Shown here piece by piece: positions 39,171 through 54,300 of a stretch of 64,000 bases of DNA. The position numbers and the translations under genes were made by a program. How positions within the stretch are numbered: position 1 is the first letter of the stretch; each line of letters opens with the position of its first letter. Below the pieces are notes generated by a model. It made no database searches. It worked only from the letters and a program-made list of their open reading frames with translations, and was not told where the DNA came from. The stretch is from Pseudorasbora parva (Eukaryota; Chordata; Actinopteri; Cypriniformes; Gobionidae), in the NCBI RefSeq assembly GCF_024679245.1, contig NC_090178.1:13345861-13409860 (forward strand). The letters are read 5' to 3'.

Positions 39171-40700
39171 ACGTTTCTATGTTTGGCAGAAGTTTGTATG
39201 TCAGGCAGAAATGGTACCAGAGTAATTTAGTGTAAATAGGTTACTTTGTGTACAACAAATGCCAAAGTGTTGCATATCTACCAAAAGTAGACATTCTAAG
39301 CTTTCAAATGGTACCACATATGAGGCCAGAGCTCCTTCACACACTTTAAAAAATGATGACAGGCTCAGGGTCATAATCAGGGTCTGCAGAGTTTAAAAGG
39401 TTAAGTTTTTATGATACAATAGTGTAAATCATAAATCAACAACAACAAAAAAAAGAAAGGAAAACATATTTGATGCTTAAAATAAAATGTATTTTTTATA
39501 TTTTATGTATATTGTTCAACATGTAGGACAAATGTGGGGGGAAATGGTTTACGGTCTGATGGCATATTTAAGAACTGAATACATGCGTTTAAAAATTTCT
39601 GAAATGAAACAAATATCTTTTGTTTAGTGATCATTAACAAGATTCAGATGAAAACAACTGGATAATGGCCAAATGTCAAACCCTCCTTGCAGGAGACGCC
39701 ATTAATTAAATCAGTAAATGCTTCAAAGATTTAAACAACAACATCAAAAACAATAAGAGAGTGCAGATGCCCCTGCTGGCAGATAGAGATCTCTAAAGGA
39801 GAGAACTAAAGTCATGGCATCAAATAGAATTCTTTATGAGTAAGAGATCTTAAAAAGCTTATGTTCAGGAGAAGTTCAGGAGCAGGATGGGATGAATTTT
39901 GCAACCCACAATGACTCACTCATGATTGGTTCTCTAACCCAACCTCGACTAACATGCTTTTAGTGAAAAAAAAAAACATCTGGAGCTGGGAAGATGGAGA
40001 AAATTGTGGGAACAACAGGAAAATAAAACTACAATTCTGTTGTGTAGAACAACAATTATGCATTTAAAAGGCCGGATGAGAGAAAGACGGTCATTTTAAT
40101 TACTGTGCAAAGAAATGAGGTTGTGGTGGGTGGCCGTCGTCACTTTTGGGTTGTGACACTGATGTCCAACTCTGAGTTTCAGCTGATGCTTTAGGCAACT
40201 GACATAGTTGTGGTGCAGCATGAGTAGGTTAAAGGAACAGGCTGTTCTTGACACTCATTCGCTGGGATGGAGTGTAGGGGGAGGAACTGGGCACAGTCTA
40301 CTTCCTGTGTAGACAGACTCTTCTGTGATGGTCCTTTAGAGCCAGAGAGACCCAATCATTGAGTCTGCCGCCATAGAGCAAGTCTGGAAACTGTGACACA
40401 GCACTAAATTTGGCAAAGCCAAGATGGTTAGACTGAAAGCTCCAAGAAGGGGCAAAGGAATTCAATGTCTGCCGACACATGCCTGTCTTGTGTTTCCTAT
40501 CCATCTCTTAATCATAGTCATATAGTAGATTTGGGGCAAGGAAAGAGTGAATTGTCAATTATGTCTTTGTTTAGAAATGCTAGAAAACTTAGAATTTTTT
40601 TTCTGTGAACTCATGCAGAACCTTTTTTACAATTGCTCATCAACTTTTTAATGGAGATCAAGTGCAGGCTGTCTGAAAACACATAGAATATCTCCCTATA
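39171..40700. other. Intergenic, no gene seen
   Basis: No repeat termini or coding exons recognised. A minus-strand frame at 40298-40504 has no identifiable domain. Confidence 0.4.
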
Positions 40701-40717
40701 AAGAATGTTAGTAGAAT

Positions 40718-40820
<103 letters not shown>

Positions 40821-40845
40821 CCTGTTTATGTGGTTTATGAGGACA

Positions 40846-42870
<2,025 letters not shown>

Positions 42871-44297
42871 AAAAAGTTGTATATTAAAGTCCTGTTCCAA
42901 GTTCGTCTTCGTGAGTTTTTATCACCACTGGTGCGTGACCAAACAAAGATTTAAAGCTACGTTTAGCGCTTGTAGGAGGTTTTTTTTCCATTTTCGTGTT
43001 CAGGGTTTTGTTTTCCGTTTTCACCCCTGCATGCACCATGGACCATCCAACGGTCATGCTCATGTGCCTTGAGCAGGGAGAAGGCTCCCTCGAGAGACAT
43101 TTAGAACTGTACTTGGATCTCGCCCATCAGACCACCTTGCCGGAATACTACCTGTGCTCGTTTCTGTTTGTGGGTCTCAACGCCGCCACATGAGCACAGT
43201 TGTCCGGGGAGGGTCCTCGAGGGAGCTTTTCATCGTATGTGGAATGGGTGCTGGCATCCAGCAACTCACCATTCACCGTCGTGGATGCCGCCAGCCCCAC
43301 TCCTGATCCAGGACCCAGCCCAGTACCACCTCTCTGCGAGGAATGGCAGGATGTGCCCAGCGACAGAGAGAAGACCTCGGCAGCGAAGTCAGAGCCCGCA
43401 CCGAATAGAGCGAGGGAGCCAGACATCTCACCCAAGCCTGAGGGGAACCCATCTGACCAGGTGTGCGAGCCGACTGACCCTTCCATCGCCGAGGGAGTCC
43501 TCGTGGAGATCGAGGGGATGGAGACGAGCCCCGCCCACCCTCCCGCCACTGTGAGTACTGCCAGAACATCATAGCCAGTTTGTGTATGTGTGGTGAGACC
43601 AATTTCCTTTGCCCCCTCATCTCATCTGAATCTGAATCTTCGTCAGTCTTGTTAACCCCACCCATCCTCCCTCTCCCACCACCTCTCCAAACTGCCATCA
43701 TATCTGTGTTCTTCAGTCTCCTCTTCAGCCCTCAGCCACTCCTACAAACCAGTCCCTCAGCTTCACTTCAGCCTCCTCTCAGTGGTGTGGCTACCCCTCG
43801 GGCCTGCTGGGTGTCACCGAATCCCTGGATGTCTGAAGCCCGTGGCTCCGCCTCATGTCTCCGAGTACTCCACTCCATCTCAACCTGTCATCCTGGCTCT
43901 TGTGCCTTCATTCCTTCCTTCCTCCCAGGGGGTCGTTGTTGAGGCTCCGTCGCGGCTGCCGAGGTCTTCGTTGTCGCTTTACCCCATCGGTCCTCAGTCT
44001 ATGCGGTGGGTGTCCCCATCGTCATCGCCTCCAGTCGTCCCCAAGGTGGCATCGTACATCACTCCACCTTGGCTCCTCCCTCCTGCGCAGCCGCCTTGGT
44101 GCATATTCCTGGCTGGGACCTGGATCTTCATCTGGACGTCCCTGTTCAAGGCCATCCCATGGCTCCTTCCACCTTCCCCTCCTCCTTGGACTGTTTTTCT
44201 TTGTTTTGTACCTTTTGTGTGTTTTCAGGTATAAGTTGTATATTAAAGTCCTGTTCCAAGTTTGTCTTCGTGAGTTATCACCACTGGTGTGTGACAG
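42871..44297 (+). mobile_element. Gag-only LTR-like retroelement (non-autonomous, decayed)
   Basis: A ~65-bp direct repeat (agttgtatattaaagtcctg ... atcaccactggtg) at 42875-42939 and 44234-44295 brackets the body. It contains ATTAAA and looks like the 3' end of an LTR. Between them lies one gag-like frame (separate entry) and a Pro/Ser/Cys-rich non-coding stretch. No protease, reverse transcriptase or integrase is seen. It is followed by a poly(T) run at 44310-44329. Confidence 0.55.
43038..43574 (+). pseudogene. Retrotransposon gag-like frame with one in-frame stop
   Basis: ATG at 43038 in good context (caccatgg). The frame is open to a TGA at 43191-43193 and continues in the same frame to 43574. 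The first part has the helical gag-like pattern LEQGEGSLERHLELYLDLAH and the second part YVEWVLASSNSPFTV, both typical of fish LTR-retrotransposon gag proteins; the tail is Pro/Glu/Ser-rich and disordered. The stop lies where an Arg would be expected, consistent with CpG decay. The antisense open frame in the same place is a shadow. Confidence 0.6.
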
Positions 44298-44490
44298 TTC
44301 AGTTCAGTTTTTTTTTTTTTTTTTTTTAATATAAAGGTAATTTTAATAAAATAGGTTTGCGACTTAGCTATGTCACGCTTTCTCACTCATTTCTTGCAAC
44401 TGATCTAAGCAAATCCCACACCAGTAGCCAGAGCAACTTTTCCCTATTTACAGTTACTCACGGGCAAGAGACTTACAGGGGCACGGGAAA

Positions 44491-44808
44491 ATGTTTTAAT
44501 AATAATAATTTGTTACATTTATATAGCGCTTTTCTAGGCACTCAAAGCGCTTAACATAGAAGGGGGAATCTCCGCAACTACCACCAATGTGCAGCATCCA
44601 CCTGGATGAAGCGACGGCAGCCATATTGCGCCAGAACGCTCACCACACACCAGCTTATGGTGGAGAGGGGACCGAGTGATGAAGCCAATCAGGATAGGAG
44701 GAAGAGGAGGCCATGATGGACAGGGGACAATGGGCAAATTTCTTGGATTTTTAGCAACCACAGAGAGTCGGGACCTCGGTTTAACGTCTCATCCGAAAGA
44801 CGGATTTT
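44491..44808 (-). mobile_element. SINE3-type retroposon, 5'-truncated
   Basis: Reverse strand: tail ttgttacatttatatagcgc, ctcaaagcgcttaac; body caccacacaccagcttatgg, tggccatgatggac on either strand; Deu-type domain ggtttaacgtctcatccgaa at 44779-44798. The 5S head is absent. Confidence 0.85.
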
Positions 44809-45107
44809 AGGTTGGATGTGCTGTGGGGGTTTTTTTCCACCACATTTTTATAAGAAACAATATTGAGTCTATAAAACACATCAAAACTCCACAAAACACG
44901 TGTTTAATTATTAAAAATAAATTACTAAATGCAAAAAATGTATAAATGCCCCTGGTGACGTACAGTATGACTGCAATTTCCCATGAAAACCATCCTATCA
45001 GGTCACTTACTATATTAGGCTTATTATACCACAGTAAATCAGGGTAAGACAAAAACAAACACAAAACAAAAACAATCCTTTTGGAAGAAGGATTGATGAT
45101 GTAGTGA

Positions 45108-45462
45108 AATTTAGTTCTACCAGAAAGACTCAGGAGATAGAATGATGAATGAAGCATACATTTATTGACAGCCCAGCAAGCATAATAAAGTTTTGGCATA
45201 GGCCCCGTCCATAGTTTATAATCTGAGGGTAGCGGATCAGCATATTCCTGCCTGAAGATGAAGGCAGGGGCGCAGCTGACCCCCCTTGGAGGTATGGACG
45301 GAACCATCCTGGTGGTGGTGGGGAGGATGGAGGTTATTGTCGCATCGGCATCTGCGAACTCAAACACGTGTAAGTATGACCTTTATACAGAAATATGAAG
45401 ACGTGATTGGATATAGATTAGGTTAATAAGTGACGAAGTAATTAAGTCTTCCTGGCAGAAAT
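45108..45462 (-). mobile_element. TGCCAG...CTGGCA element, copy 2
   Basis: Inverse of 34940-35292, with shared gagttcgcagatgc and ggtggtggtggggaggatgg blocks and the same inverted termini (tctaccagaaagac / gtcttcctggcagaa). The long minus-strand frame (44807-45367) runs through it and is not a gene. Confidence 0.5.
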
Positions 45463-48438
45463 TAAGCTGAAGCTTCCATTTCATTTTGAAGAAAAAAGAA
45501 AAAAAATGTTACATAACAATCTGTAAAAATAGTAGATTAAAAAGTTACTGCAGAATTTTACTTTAAAAAAATAGCTTTTATTGCAGCACCATCTATTTGC
45601 ATGCCACCTTACGCAGTCACCCGATATAGGCCTTATATCACCTTGAAGAGGTTTATTTTGCGATTATGACCAACTAGTTGTTCATTATCTCGCTAAATAC
45701 TTAACTACTCAAATAAATAACCATGTAATATATGTAATTAATGAATTACGTGAGGAACATAATATGACTTGTATGAAACTAGTTCAGCCTTGAATGAAAT
45801 TGTTTTAAGGGTCATTACACAAAATATTTGACTGTAGAATGCCACGATTGACCGATTACGTGAATCTAATCAGCACCAACCACCCTGGGGAATCATCACT
45901 GCTATGCTGGAAAGTTAACCGTAAGTGAGACTGTTAACAAGCTGTAAATATTGACTGACAGTGCTAGGAAAATGGCATATGGTAGGGACGGATCAGCACA
46001 GGCGCTAAATTTACCCTTTCGTGTTGAGGGGGTTGGGATTGAGAAGGACGTTTGTGAAGATCTGAAATTTGTCTGCTTGCTTTCAAGTCAAGTTGTTTTG
46101 CCTTGCTTGTGAAGAACCCTGTTTACTGCAGTGGCTTCCTTGTAACTTTCTTTATTGAAATAACAGATCACAAAACTCCCAGTGTGCATTAAGGCCGTAG
46201 GCTACATCGGCAGCCAGGTGGATTAACCTGCGTCTGGGGAGTTGGAGGCAGTTTTCTGCCTCAGCTGCTGTCTCCTCTCAAAAGCACTCACCATCTCGCT
46301 CTGGGAGTGTTCTTCAGAGAGGGTGGCAGCTGGCTTGGCCGTGTTTTTCAACATGTTGTGCATGTGGACACACATTTATAAGTCAAATACTCTCTATGTC
46401 AAAAGGAATAACAACAGCATGGTGGAGTTAGCATAGTGAACTTCTTCACAAACGCAAGATTAATGAGCATTCCTGGTGCTCTTCCCAGATAACGTTGAGG
46501 CATTTGCTGCGTCATTTTTGTACTGCTCATTTTGGGAAAGCACCAGATCATCCTTAGATGTGGAAAGAAGCACACGTGGAGAGACAAAGCGCTAAGAATT
46601 TGGTCAATTGAAGTCATACGGCACATCTTCAATCAATCAGCAGTACCTGACTTTAACCAGGATCAGCTGTTTTTATTGGATTATTTGCAGAGCATAATCA
46701 TATTTTTTTGAGAAAACTAAAAACATCAGTACAAAATATGATGCATCAGCTGCTGTATTTGCAAAATGCCCATGTGTGCACTATTATCTAAAAGTGGTTT
46801 GGCAGTAAAGTCTTAAATATTTTTTTATTTGCAATGAAATGACAACTTCCAAGACTGTCCCAAATTACTTTTTCCATTTGATTAGTCTTTTTTTCCTCCA
46901 TTTGTCGTGCAAATGCACTACATTTGTGCATAGTTTTGAATTATTTGGTATTTGTTTTTTAGCAAACATTTGGTACATTGTATTTGTTTCTGTTGTTTCC
47001 CATTTTAATGAATTAGAACTGTAAAATGTCATCAATCCAATCATGTTACTGAGGAAATTGTATCTGACTGCAGGCGTCCCTCTAGACTGACTGTTGGCCA
47101 GTAGGGTCAAATATTCACAGACCCTGTTTTAGCTCAAGGCTTCCCCTGCAATCGCTTAGATACTGATTCATCAAAAATCCACTTGCAAAACCCCCTCCCC
47201 GTATAGTCTATTCTTGACGCAAATTTTGCTCTTTACCAGTAACTCCAACTGACCCACCTGTTATGTGCGTTTCTGCGAGGGCTCTTCTTTTATGAGTGGG
47301 ACGCATTGCATTATATTAGGAGTCTATTTAGGTCTGCATGTTTGGCAGGGAGCTGCAACTAGAGGCTTAAGATCCATACTTAGACAGAGATAGAAGCCTG
47401 TCTAGGGAGAGCTCATTCTCTTTCATTCAGCTTCGTTTAGGTTGGCAAAGCAAGGCTGTTTGCCTCTGTGAAAAGGTGCTGGCTGACACAAAGCCCTTTT
47501 TCTTTTCACATGCTCCTGTCCTTAACAGCAAACAGTAAAATGTTACAAGACCGCTGCAAGATACTTGCCAAATTCTGTCTTTTTCCTTTTTGGTTTTCAG
47601 GACATTTTACGCAACAGTACTAAAATGATGTCTTTCCAGATGTAATGGCTTTTTGATGTCATCTTCATGTCTTTGGACTTTGGAAAATGTTTATTACACG
47701 GATGCTTTAAACAGTTGCCCCAGTAACAATGCTAATATGTCTTTAATGCCAACAGTGCTGAAAACTGTTTAGTATCTGGCATCTGAAACAGTTGAATACT
47801 CTGCTTCGAGCTGATATCCATTCCCTTCTTACCTTGTCTTTCTGACGCGTAATCATTCCCGTGCGTGTCAATGTTTGAATAAAGCTTTAAAAATAAAGCT
47901 GACATACACTAATAAATGACATGAAAGACTATAAATGGGTGAGGAATGTTGAATATTTTCCAGTTCCTGCAAGCAGTGTTGAAATGCAGGCTGCTTGGCA
48001 GTCATTCTCTCTAATAGAACAAACAGGTGAAGCTTCCAGTCAGGTAAGAGCAAGGTAAAGCAAACAGTGGTCCAAATATTTGTTTTGGTTGTTCTCAAGA
48101 CTCCAATATAAAGATGCTGTGCTTCAGTTACAGGTATTCAAATATGAACAAGCAAATGGAGAGCTGTACTTCAAATATTAACTACACCCACGACATCCAA
48201 CATTTGACATATTCTGCTTTGAGTTTTAGGACATATTCTGCTTTGAGTTCCAGATTTTCTGCAGAAACAATTAAACAAATAGAAAAGTCCTAGACACTGT
48301 CGTAGCTTTCCTGTTTTTAAATAGCAAAACATTTGGTTTTTTAATAATTACATGTCTAGTATGCAACATTTTGTTTCATTTTTTCCAGCCTCAATACCGA
48401 GCATGTGGGTGTTAGCTATTTTGCTTATTGGCTTTGAA
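45463..48438. other. Intergenic, no gene seen
   Basis: AT-rich with no recognisable termini. 47200-47345 (ttgacgcaaattttgctctt, gggacgcattgcattatatt) may be an old repeat. No coding exon is supported. Confidence 0.4.
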
Positions 48439-48439
48439 T

Positions 48440-48762
48440 ATTAAAGGGATAGTTCAACCAAAAAATTTAAATTGTCAGCATCTACTCATCCTCAAGTTAT
48501 TTCAAACCTGTATAAATTGTTTGCTCTGCTGAACACAAAGGGTGATATTTTGAAGAAAGTTTGTTACCCAGCTTGCTTTTGGGCACTATTGACTTCCATA
48601 ATAGGGAGAAAATGGATGTAAATGGTGCCCCAGAACTCTTCAGTTTCCCACATTCTTCAAAATATGTTCCTTTGTGTTCCACAAAACAAAGAAATGTATA
48701 CAGGTTTGGAACAACTTGATGGTGAGTAAATGATAGAATTTTTGGGTGAATTATCCCTTTAA
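48440..48762. mobile_element. TTAA foldback MITE (ANGEL-like)
   Basis: Starts TTAAAGGGATAGTTCAACCA and ends tgggtgaattatccctttaa. The sub-terminal arms (tcctcaagttatttcaaacc versus ggtttggaacaacttgatgg) pair imperfectly over about 150 bp per side. Related in ends to the 718-bp element in the map7d1 intron, but distinct inside. Confidence 0.8.
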
Positions 48763-48779
48763 ATAAAGCTGTAAAATAT

Positions 48780-49303
48780 TAGCCTAGAAATCTAGACGCA
48801 TCCTAGCGGCAGCAAATTTAATTTGCCCGCAAGTGTCGTCCAGGAACTCTCAATACCATTCTGAGCTGTGTTCCTCAAAATCTGGACGGCCCAATCACAT
48901 CATGTATAGAGTCGGCGGGGCCATAATGACGACGGCCGAGTTGCGCTTGTGTGCTTCTAGTAAACACAGAAACTGGCGAACGGCGGTCTTTCGAATCAGC
49001 TCTGACCGCGACTCTGGAAGACTTGGAGTTAAGCTTTTCTCTGAGAAAAGAACAAAGAGCGGCACTGAAGTCATTCTTAAAAAGGGAAGATGTGTTCGTA
49101 GTTTAGCCGACCAGATACGGCAAATGTTTAATCAGTCAGCGAGCTCTGCTTCACCTTCATGTTGCTCTGGTTGGTGTAGCGCTATCCTATCGCGTGCAGA
49201 GAGAGTTTGAAAGACAACCGTTTATCCCGCCCCTCGGATTAAGCCCTGTCAATGGTGAGTTTCCAGACCAAACATCTTGATGTGGGTCTGACTTGTCAGG
49301 CTA
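48780..49303 (+). mobile_element. Helicase-fragment-carrying TIR element, copy C
   Basis: Both tips are present (tagcctagaaatctagacgc; complement of right tip tagcctgacaagtcagaccc; 13 of 20 positions match). The helicase frame reads LEDLELSFSLRKEQRAALKS, FLKRE, DVFVV then TAG (49104-49106), then PTRYGKC, which retains the Walker A Lys that copies A and B have as Glu. Same GTGAGT donor-like site (about 49255). Confidence 0.78.
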
Positions 49304-50635
49304 GTAAAATATAGTATTTGCAGTTATATTTAATGATACAGTTTGATGAAGGTTTGTTGGCAACAGTGTATTTCAACACGTGTAGGTGAACCAAAAACTA
49401 TGTTTTGCTTGTATTGGCACACTTTGCAGTCTTACATGCACACTGAATTTCAGCAATGAGCTGTGAACTTTCACAAATCTTGATTTCAAAAACATATGGT
49501 TTCTAGCCGAGACTAATGGAATCTAACAGTACTTGCACTCAAATTTTCATCAAATACAAATACAATTTTACCTTCTCTGATTATAAAGGATCAGATATAA
49601 CTAATGTGTATTAGTTTGATCTTTCCCATCATCACGTTGGCCCATTGACTCTACTCTACTTACACTATGATAAAAACGCCATGCTCTCAGATTTCTTTCA
49701 TCAGTGCTGACACAGACCAGTATGGACTGACATGGTTCATACCCTGTGGAAGTGACTTGAACATGGTAAGAGATTAAAAATTCTATAGTCGTGTCACTTT
49801 CCAAAGCCCTATTTTGCCATGGATTTTTCATGCCATAAGAAACAAAAGATTAGGCTCCTGAAATGAGATTGAGCAATCTTTCAGCTTTCATGCTAGCAAA
49901 AGCTACAGTATAATATGTGTGCATGGAAAATGTGCTTTGAATAAAAAGAGAGATAGTAAAAGTATAAAAGTGTTTACTATATTGTTCAATTTTTACTGGC
50001 GAGCAGCTGAAATATTTACACTAGCTTATGAGTTATACAGTAATTATAATAATTGGTGTCACTGAAATAATCATCAGCTTAGTTCTATTATGCTTAAAAT
50101 AATTATTCCAATCCAAATGCTTCATAAAAATAATTATAATTCAAAATGAGATGAGTAGCGTTTCTCGTGATGCTTTTTAGAGCTTGATAACAATAAAACC
50201 GTTCGTATCAAATGCTTGTCCTTTAATGATCCCCTCGTGCTAATCCATATAGCCCATTTAAAATTCCAAAGCTGACACTTTGAAGCTGACCTCCTCGATC
50301 TTGGGGGTGTTGGAAGCTTGCATGCACAGGTCTGTAACCGAGTATTGTTTCTTTTGCAAACAGGTGCTACAAAGGCTGAACACAATAGGCAGCAGTTACT
50401 GGGCAAGAGAGAAGACTTAATTGTTACCATGATTGTCATGTGCTTTAATATGGCATGTGTCACTGAGGACACACTGTAAATACAACAGAACATAGGAGAA
50501 GTACAACAAGACAAGTAGAAAATATGCGTTGAGTGTTTATTATCGGTATTATTATTATATGGTTTCCTTATGGTCACCTTCAACTTTAGCCATAAACACC
50601 TCCATGGTTTCATAACACATGGTGCAAATAGAGCA
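49304..50635. other. Intergenic, no gene seen
   Basis: AT-rich. The minus-strand open frame at 50134-50775 combines Tc1 3' sequence with flanking DNA and is not a gene. Confidence 0.45.
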
Positions 50636-51241
50636 TAAACAATATAGCCAAACATTTTGGGACGTCTTCCTTTGCATGCACATGAACTTGAATCACTTAA
50701 TCCGTAGGGTTTAATATGGAGTTGGCCAACCTTTGCAGCTATATCAACTTCAACTCTTCTGGGAAGGCGTTCCACAAGGTTTAGGAGTGTTTATGGAAAA
50801 TTTTGACCATTCTTCTAGGAGCACATTTGTGAGGTCAGGCACTGATGTTGGACAAGAAGCCCTGACTCACAGTCTCCACTCTAACTCTTCTTAAAGGTGT
50901 TCTGTCGTGTTGAGGTCAGGACTCTGTGCAAGCCGGTCAGGTTCCTCCACACCAAACTCATTCATCCATGTCTTTATTGACCTTGCTTTGTGCACTGATG
51001 CGCAGTCATGTTGGAACAGGAAGGGGTCACCCCCAAACTGTTGGGAGCATGAAATAGTCCAAAATGTCTTGGTATGCCGAAGCAAGGTGATGAATTAAGA
51101 AATCAACTTTCCCTTGAGCTTTTGATATATAAAAGGTCATGGTAATATAACAATATCCTGTACGTTTCAGAGCTGAAAATGTCCTTGTTAGTCAAAGAAA
51201 AGCTTTTATAGACAAGAGGCCCAGAAAACAATGGTGTGCTT

Positions 51242-54000
51242 CAGTGGTGTAGTCTAGATTTTTGTAGTGAGTACTGTGTTTTCTTTTCCCCCTATACCAG
51301 CGTTCATATGCATATTCAGTAGTTAACGCTTGCCGCTGGGAGTGCACCAGAACCACACCATACCTGGAGGAGGAATATATATCGCGGCCCCTTTAAGAGA
51401 TCCGCGTCCCCCATTAAACTGCCGGTATTTTGTGTGTGTGTGCAGAACTGTGCCGCGATTCACACGAACAGTGTGAGAAACACGGACTTGGAGCGCTTTT
51501 GTACAGAAAAGTAAACTGCGTATTCGTTTTGGCCGATTGTAATGTATTTAGTTCCAGGGACGTGCACAGGGGGGTTGCTCAGGTTGCCCGGGCAACTGCC
51601 CATATGCCCTTCTCGACTCACGTTGCCCTTCCGAGGTGGAAAAAAAATAATAAAAAAAATCGTACAGTGGATGCAGAATTTCACGTAGGTCTAGATACAA
51701 AAAAATAAATAAATAAATAAATAAAAATTCGTAAAGCCTCATTCACTTCCATATTCAGGTACCCGTCCGAAAGTGAAAGTCAAGCAATTGCTTGGGGCCC
51801 CGAGCTGGCCTAGGGCCTCAAGACAACGACAGGTTAAGAATAAAATGCAACGACAAACTGCTCGAGAGCCCCTTTCATAGTCAATGCAGTAAAGTGCAAT
51901 GACACTGTTATCGGAATCCCCCTCAAGGGGGCCCTCTCAGTCGCTGACAGCAGCCACCCAACCACGCGATCTCTGCTGCCGGCAAATACAAAACCTCCTC
52001 ATGAAGCGGAATTATGCTTTAGGAATCCAGAAAAGAAAAAATAGAAAAAACAAGATAGTGGTAAGTTATAAATTACACTATATAAAATAACTCTATTTGT
52101 ACAAAAATGGTGTAATTTTGCAGCAGGTAGGCTAGCAAAAATATGTTTATGTTAGCCTGATGGCAAATGCTGCTTGTAATGAACAGTGCAACTTTTTTTT
52201 CAAACGGACGGAATATGGTTACATTGTAATATGTTTTTTAACGGGATAAGGAAGACGCAGATCTGTTCCAGAATAACTGTTTATCGTATTTAATGACCTA
52301 TAATTGCTATAGCTTTGTAATAGGTTTTGATGAAAGTGACATAGCATGCTATAGGCTACTAACTATTTTTATGCTATGCATAAATAACCTGGAATAGTTA
52401 ATATAGCATTAACTATTATTATAAACATTATTTAACCAGAAAGAGGCAGAGGAACATGATTTTTTTTTTCCATAACTTATCTTAATGTGCTAGTGTCGGG
52501 ATATACTAAACAGTTTATACAAATATGATATTATTTTTATAAGTTACCAATGGATCTTGAACAGTTACTTTATTCTGTGTGAAATTTTTACACTGTTGCA
52601 TTTTGAAGTACAGTATCAGGACAACCCACATGATTTACTGTTACTGTTTATTAAATATTTAACAAGGTATTAGTTGCTAACAAGGTATTAGTTGCATCTG
52701 TTGCAACTTTATAATAGCCTAACCATCCAGATAATGTTTATAGACAGTTTACAAACCAACTAGTAACCTTAACAGTGTTAGGAATATTTGGTCTGTCTAT
52801 CTATGTAAAGTTTATAGATGTTTTAAAAATGGTTTCTTAAAATTTTACAAACATTTTTTAATCATTAACCGTTTATCTGTAGAAGGTTAGCCATGTCCAT
52901 TTTGCTTGGGGCCCCCAAAATCCTTCTAACCGCCCTGGCTGAGCCTGCATGAGCGGCACTAGAAGGAGATTGTCGCGGTTGTCGGGTGAGACTTAACGTT
53001 GTCGGAAAGGTATAACAAACGGACGATCATAAACTGTTGATGGCAGTTAAATTAATATTGTCTTTTTTTATTAGACTATTGATATTGATTGGTTTGAGTT
53101 CTTTATTGGTATAGGCAAGGGAAATGGCCTCAAACGCACCATAATGCAGGAAATCACATCTACGAAATAAAAAAAATTCTTGGGGGAGAAACCCCCAGAC
53201 CCCACTGCAAAAAAATAGCCCCACCTATTATATTTTTCCTGAGCAGAACATAAATACCACTAGGGGGCATTGAAATAATAATGATAATGGCAATAACAAT
53301 AATATGTAAGTGGACCGATGATTGGGGGGGGCTTTTTTTTTAGGTCAGAGCAACTGCCCCTCAAAAATCCTGTGCACGTCCCTGTTTAGTTCAATAAAAC
53401 ATGTAATGTAAGCCGTATTGTGTTAATGATTTACCTTAGATATGAGGGAGCTTCAGTGCATCGCGCTCAGACTGCAGAGATGTGCTCCTGCAAAAATCAG
53501 GATGCAGTGAATAATTGATCAAAGTGCAGAAAAGTTGCGGTGATTGGTCAAAATTGCGAGTCGCACTGGATTTTCTGTAACGTCCGTGCATCATCTGATA
53601 CAGCTGAAGTGTCACGCGAAGCTGCTGTAGCTTTAGGGGCAGGCTTCCGAAAACACTCAAAGAGTCTACTTTCGTTTCATATCTTCTTTTACATTAGTTA
53701 GTTAATTAATTCAAACTTGCGCCAAAAAAGACCGCCAAGCAACTTTTTTTCCTTGGTAGGTGAGGTCAGATCAATGTCACAGGCTACGGAAGCCCCAATG
53801 GTCCAAAAACCTTATTGATTCGCAATTTGACTTCAACCACAGTCTGTGTTCGCAACACAGACGTGGTGAATTTATGAATGAAAGTTCTGTCACAAAACGA
53901 TATTGTTACGTATCCTCACGCTTTTTTAAGTGGGTATACGGAAATCCTTGTCCAGTGGGTATACGGCGTATACCTGCGTATCACGTAGACTACACCACTG
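51242..54000. mobile_element. hAT-type element (third level), perfect 8-bp TSD
   Basis: Inverted termini CAGTGGTGTAGTCTA (51242) and tagactacaccactg (ends 54000) are flanked by GTGTGCTT at 51234-51241 and 54001-54008. Eight-bp duplications and CA...TG ends are the hAT signature. The element has no transposase and holds another hAT inside. Confidence 0.9.
51555..53384. mobile_element. hAT-type element (fourth, innermost level), perfect 8-bp TSD
   Basis: Inverted termini CAGGGACGTGCACAGG (51555) and cctgtgcacgtccctg (53369-53384) are flanked by TTTAGTTC at 51547-51554 and 53385-53392. Sub-terminal gttgctcaggttgcccggg and agagcaactgcccct also mirror each other. Interior 1.8 kb without a transposase frame; an (AAAT)n run lies at 51704-51727. 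Two gcttggggcccc motifs (near 51798 and 52908) may mark a still deeper insertion, unproven. Confidence 0.92.
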
Positions 54001-54097
54001 GTGTGCTTCATCTTTACGTCGTAGCGTGACGAAACATGCCTCTACAGCAAATCTAATTCAGTAGCCCCACCCACCGACTCATGGAACTGCGAAGAAG

Positions 54098-54300
54098 ATG
54101 GCAAGATATTGCGCTATTCCTGTGGAAGAACACAGTCGCTGCATAAGGTTCCTTCGGATCCTAATATTAGGAATGTGTGGTTAAACTTTATTTTTAATGA
54201 AGTTCCAGATCATGTGGGAAAGACATGTACATGTGTTCACTTAATTTCACTGTGGAATCGTTTGTAAACAAATCTCAGGTCAATGCTGGATTTTCAGACA
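54098..54300 (+). pseudogene. Degenerate THAP zinc-finger exon (nested element)
   Basis: MARYCAI opens at 54098; after a frame change, SCGRTQSLHKVPSDPNI and RNVWLNFIFNEVPDHVGK give the Cys pair, Pro and Trp of a THAP domain, then a C-x2-H-like CTCVH. After a second frame change FTVESFVNKSQVNAGFSD supplies the tail. Two frameshifts make it non-functional. The position, about 250 bp from the element's left end once the hATs are removed, matches the THAP exon at 21408. Confidence 0.72.

Noticed and set aside
43273..43701. Antisense open frame opposite the gag-like region
   Set aside because: The sense frame matches gag patterns; the antisense product has no recognisable domain.
44807..45367. 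186-codon minus-strand open frame
   Set aside because: It runs through a repeated LTR-like or MITE element (copy at 34940) and a SINE edge. The other copy is not open in the same frame, so there is no sign of coding constraint.
50134..50775. 213-codon minus-strand open frame, the longest in the window
   Set aside because: Its first part is the 3' end of a Tc1 transposon in a shifted frame and the remainder is AT-rich flank. There is no domain, splice context or codon pattern of a real gene.
51798..52946. Fifth nest level inside the innermost hAT (gcttggggcccc motifs)
   Set aside because: The motifs look like hAT sub-terminal sequence, but I could not find matching termini or an 8-bp duplication.
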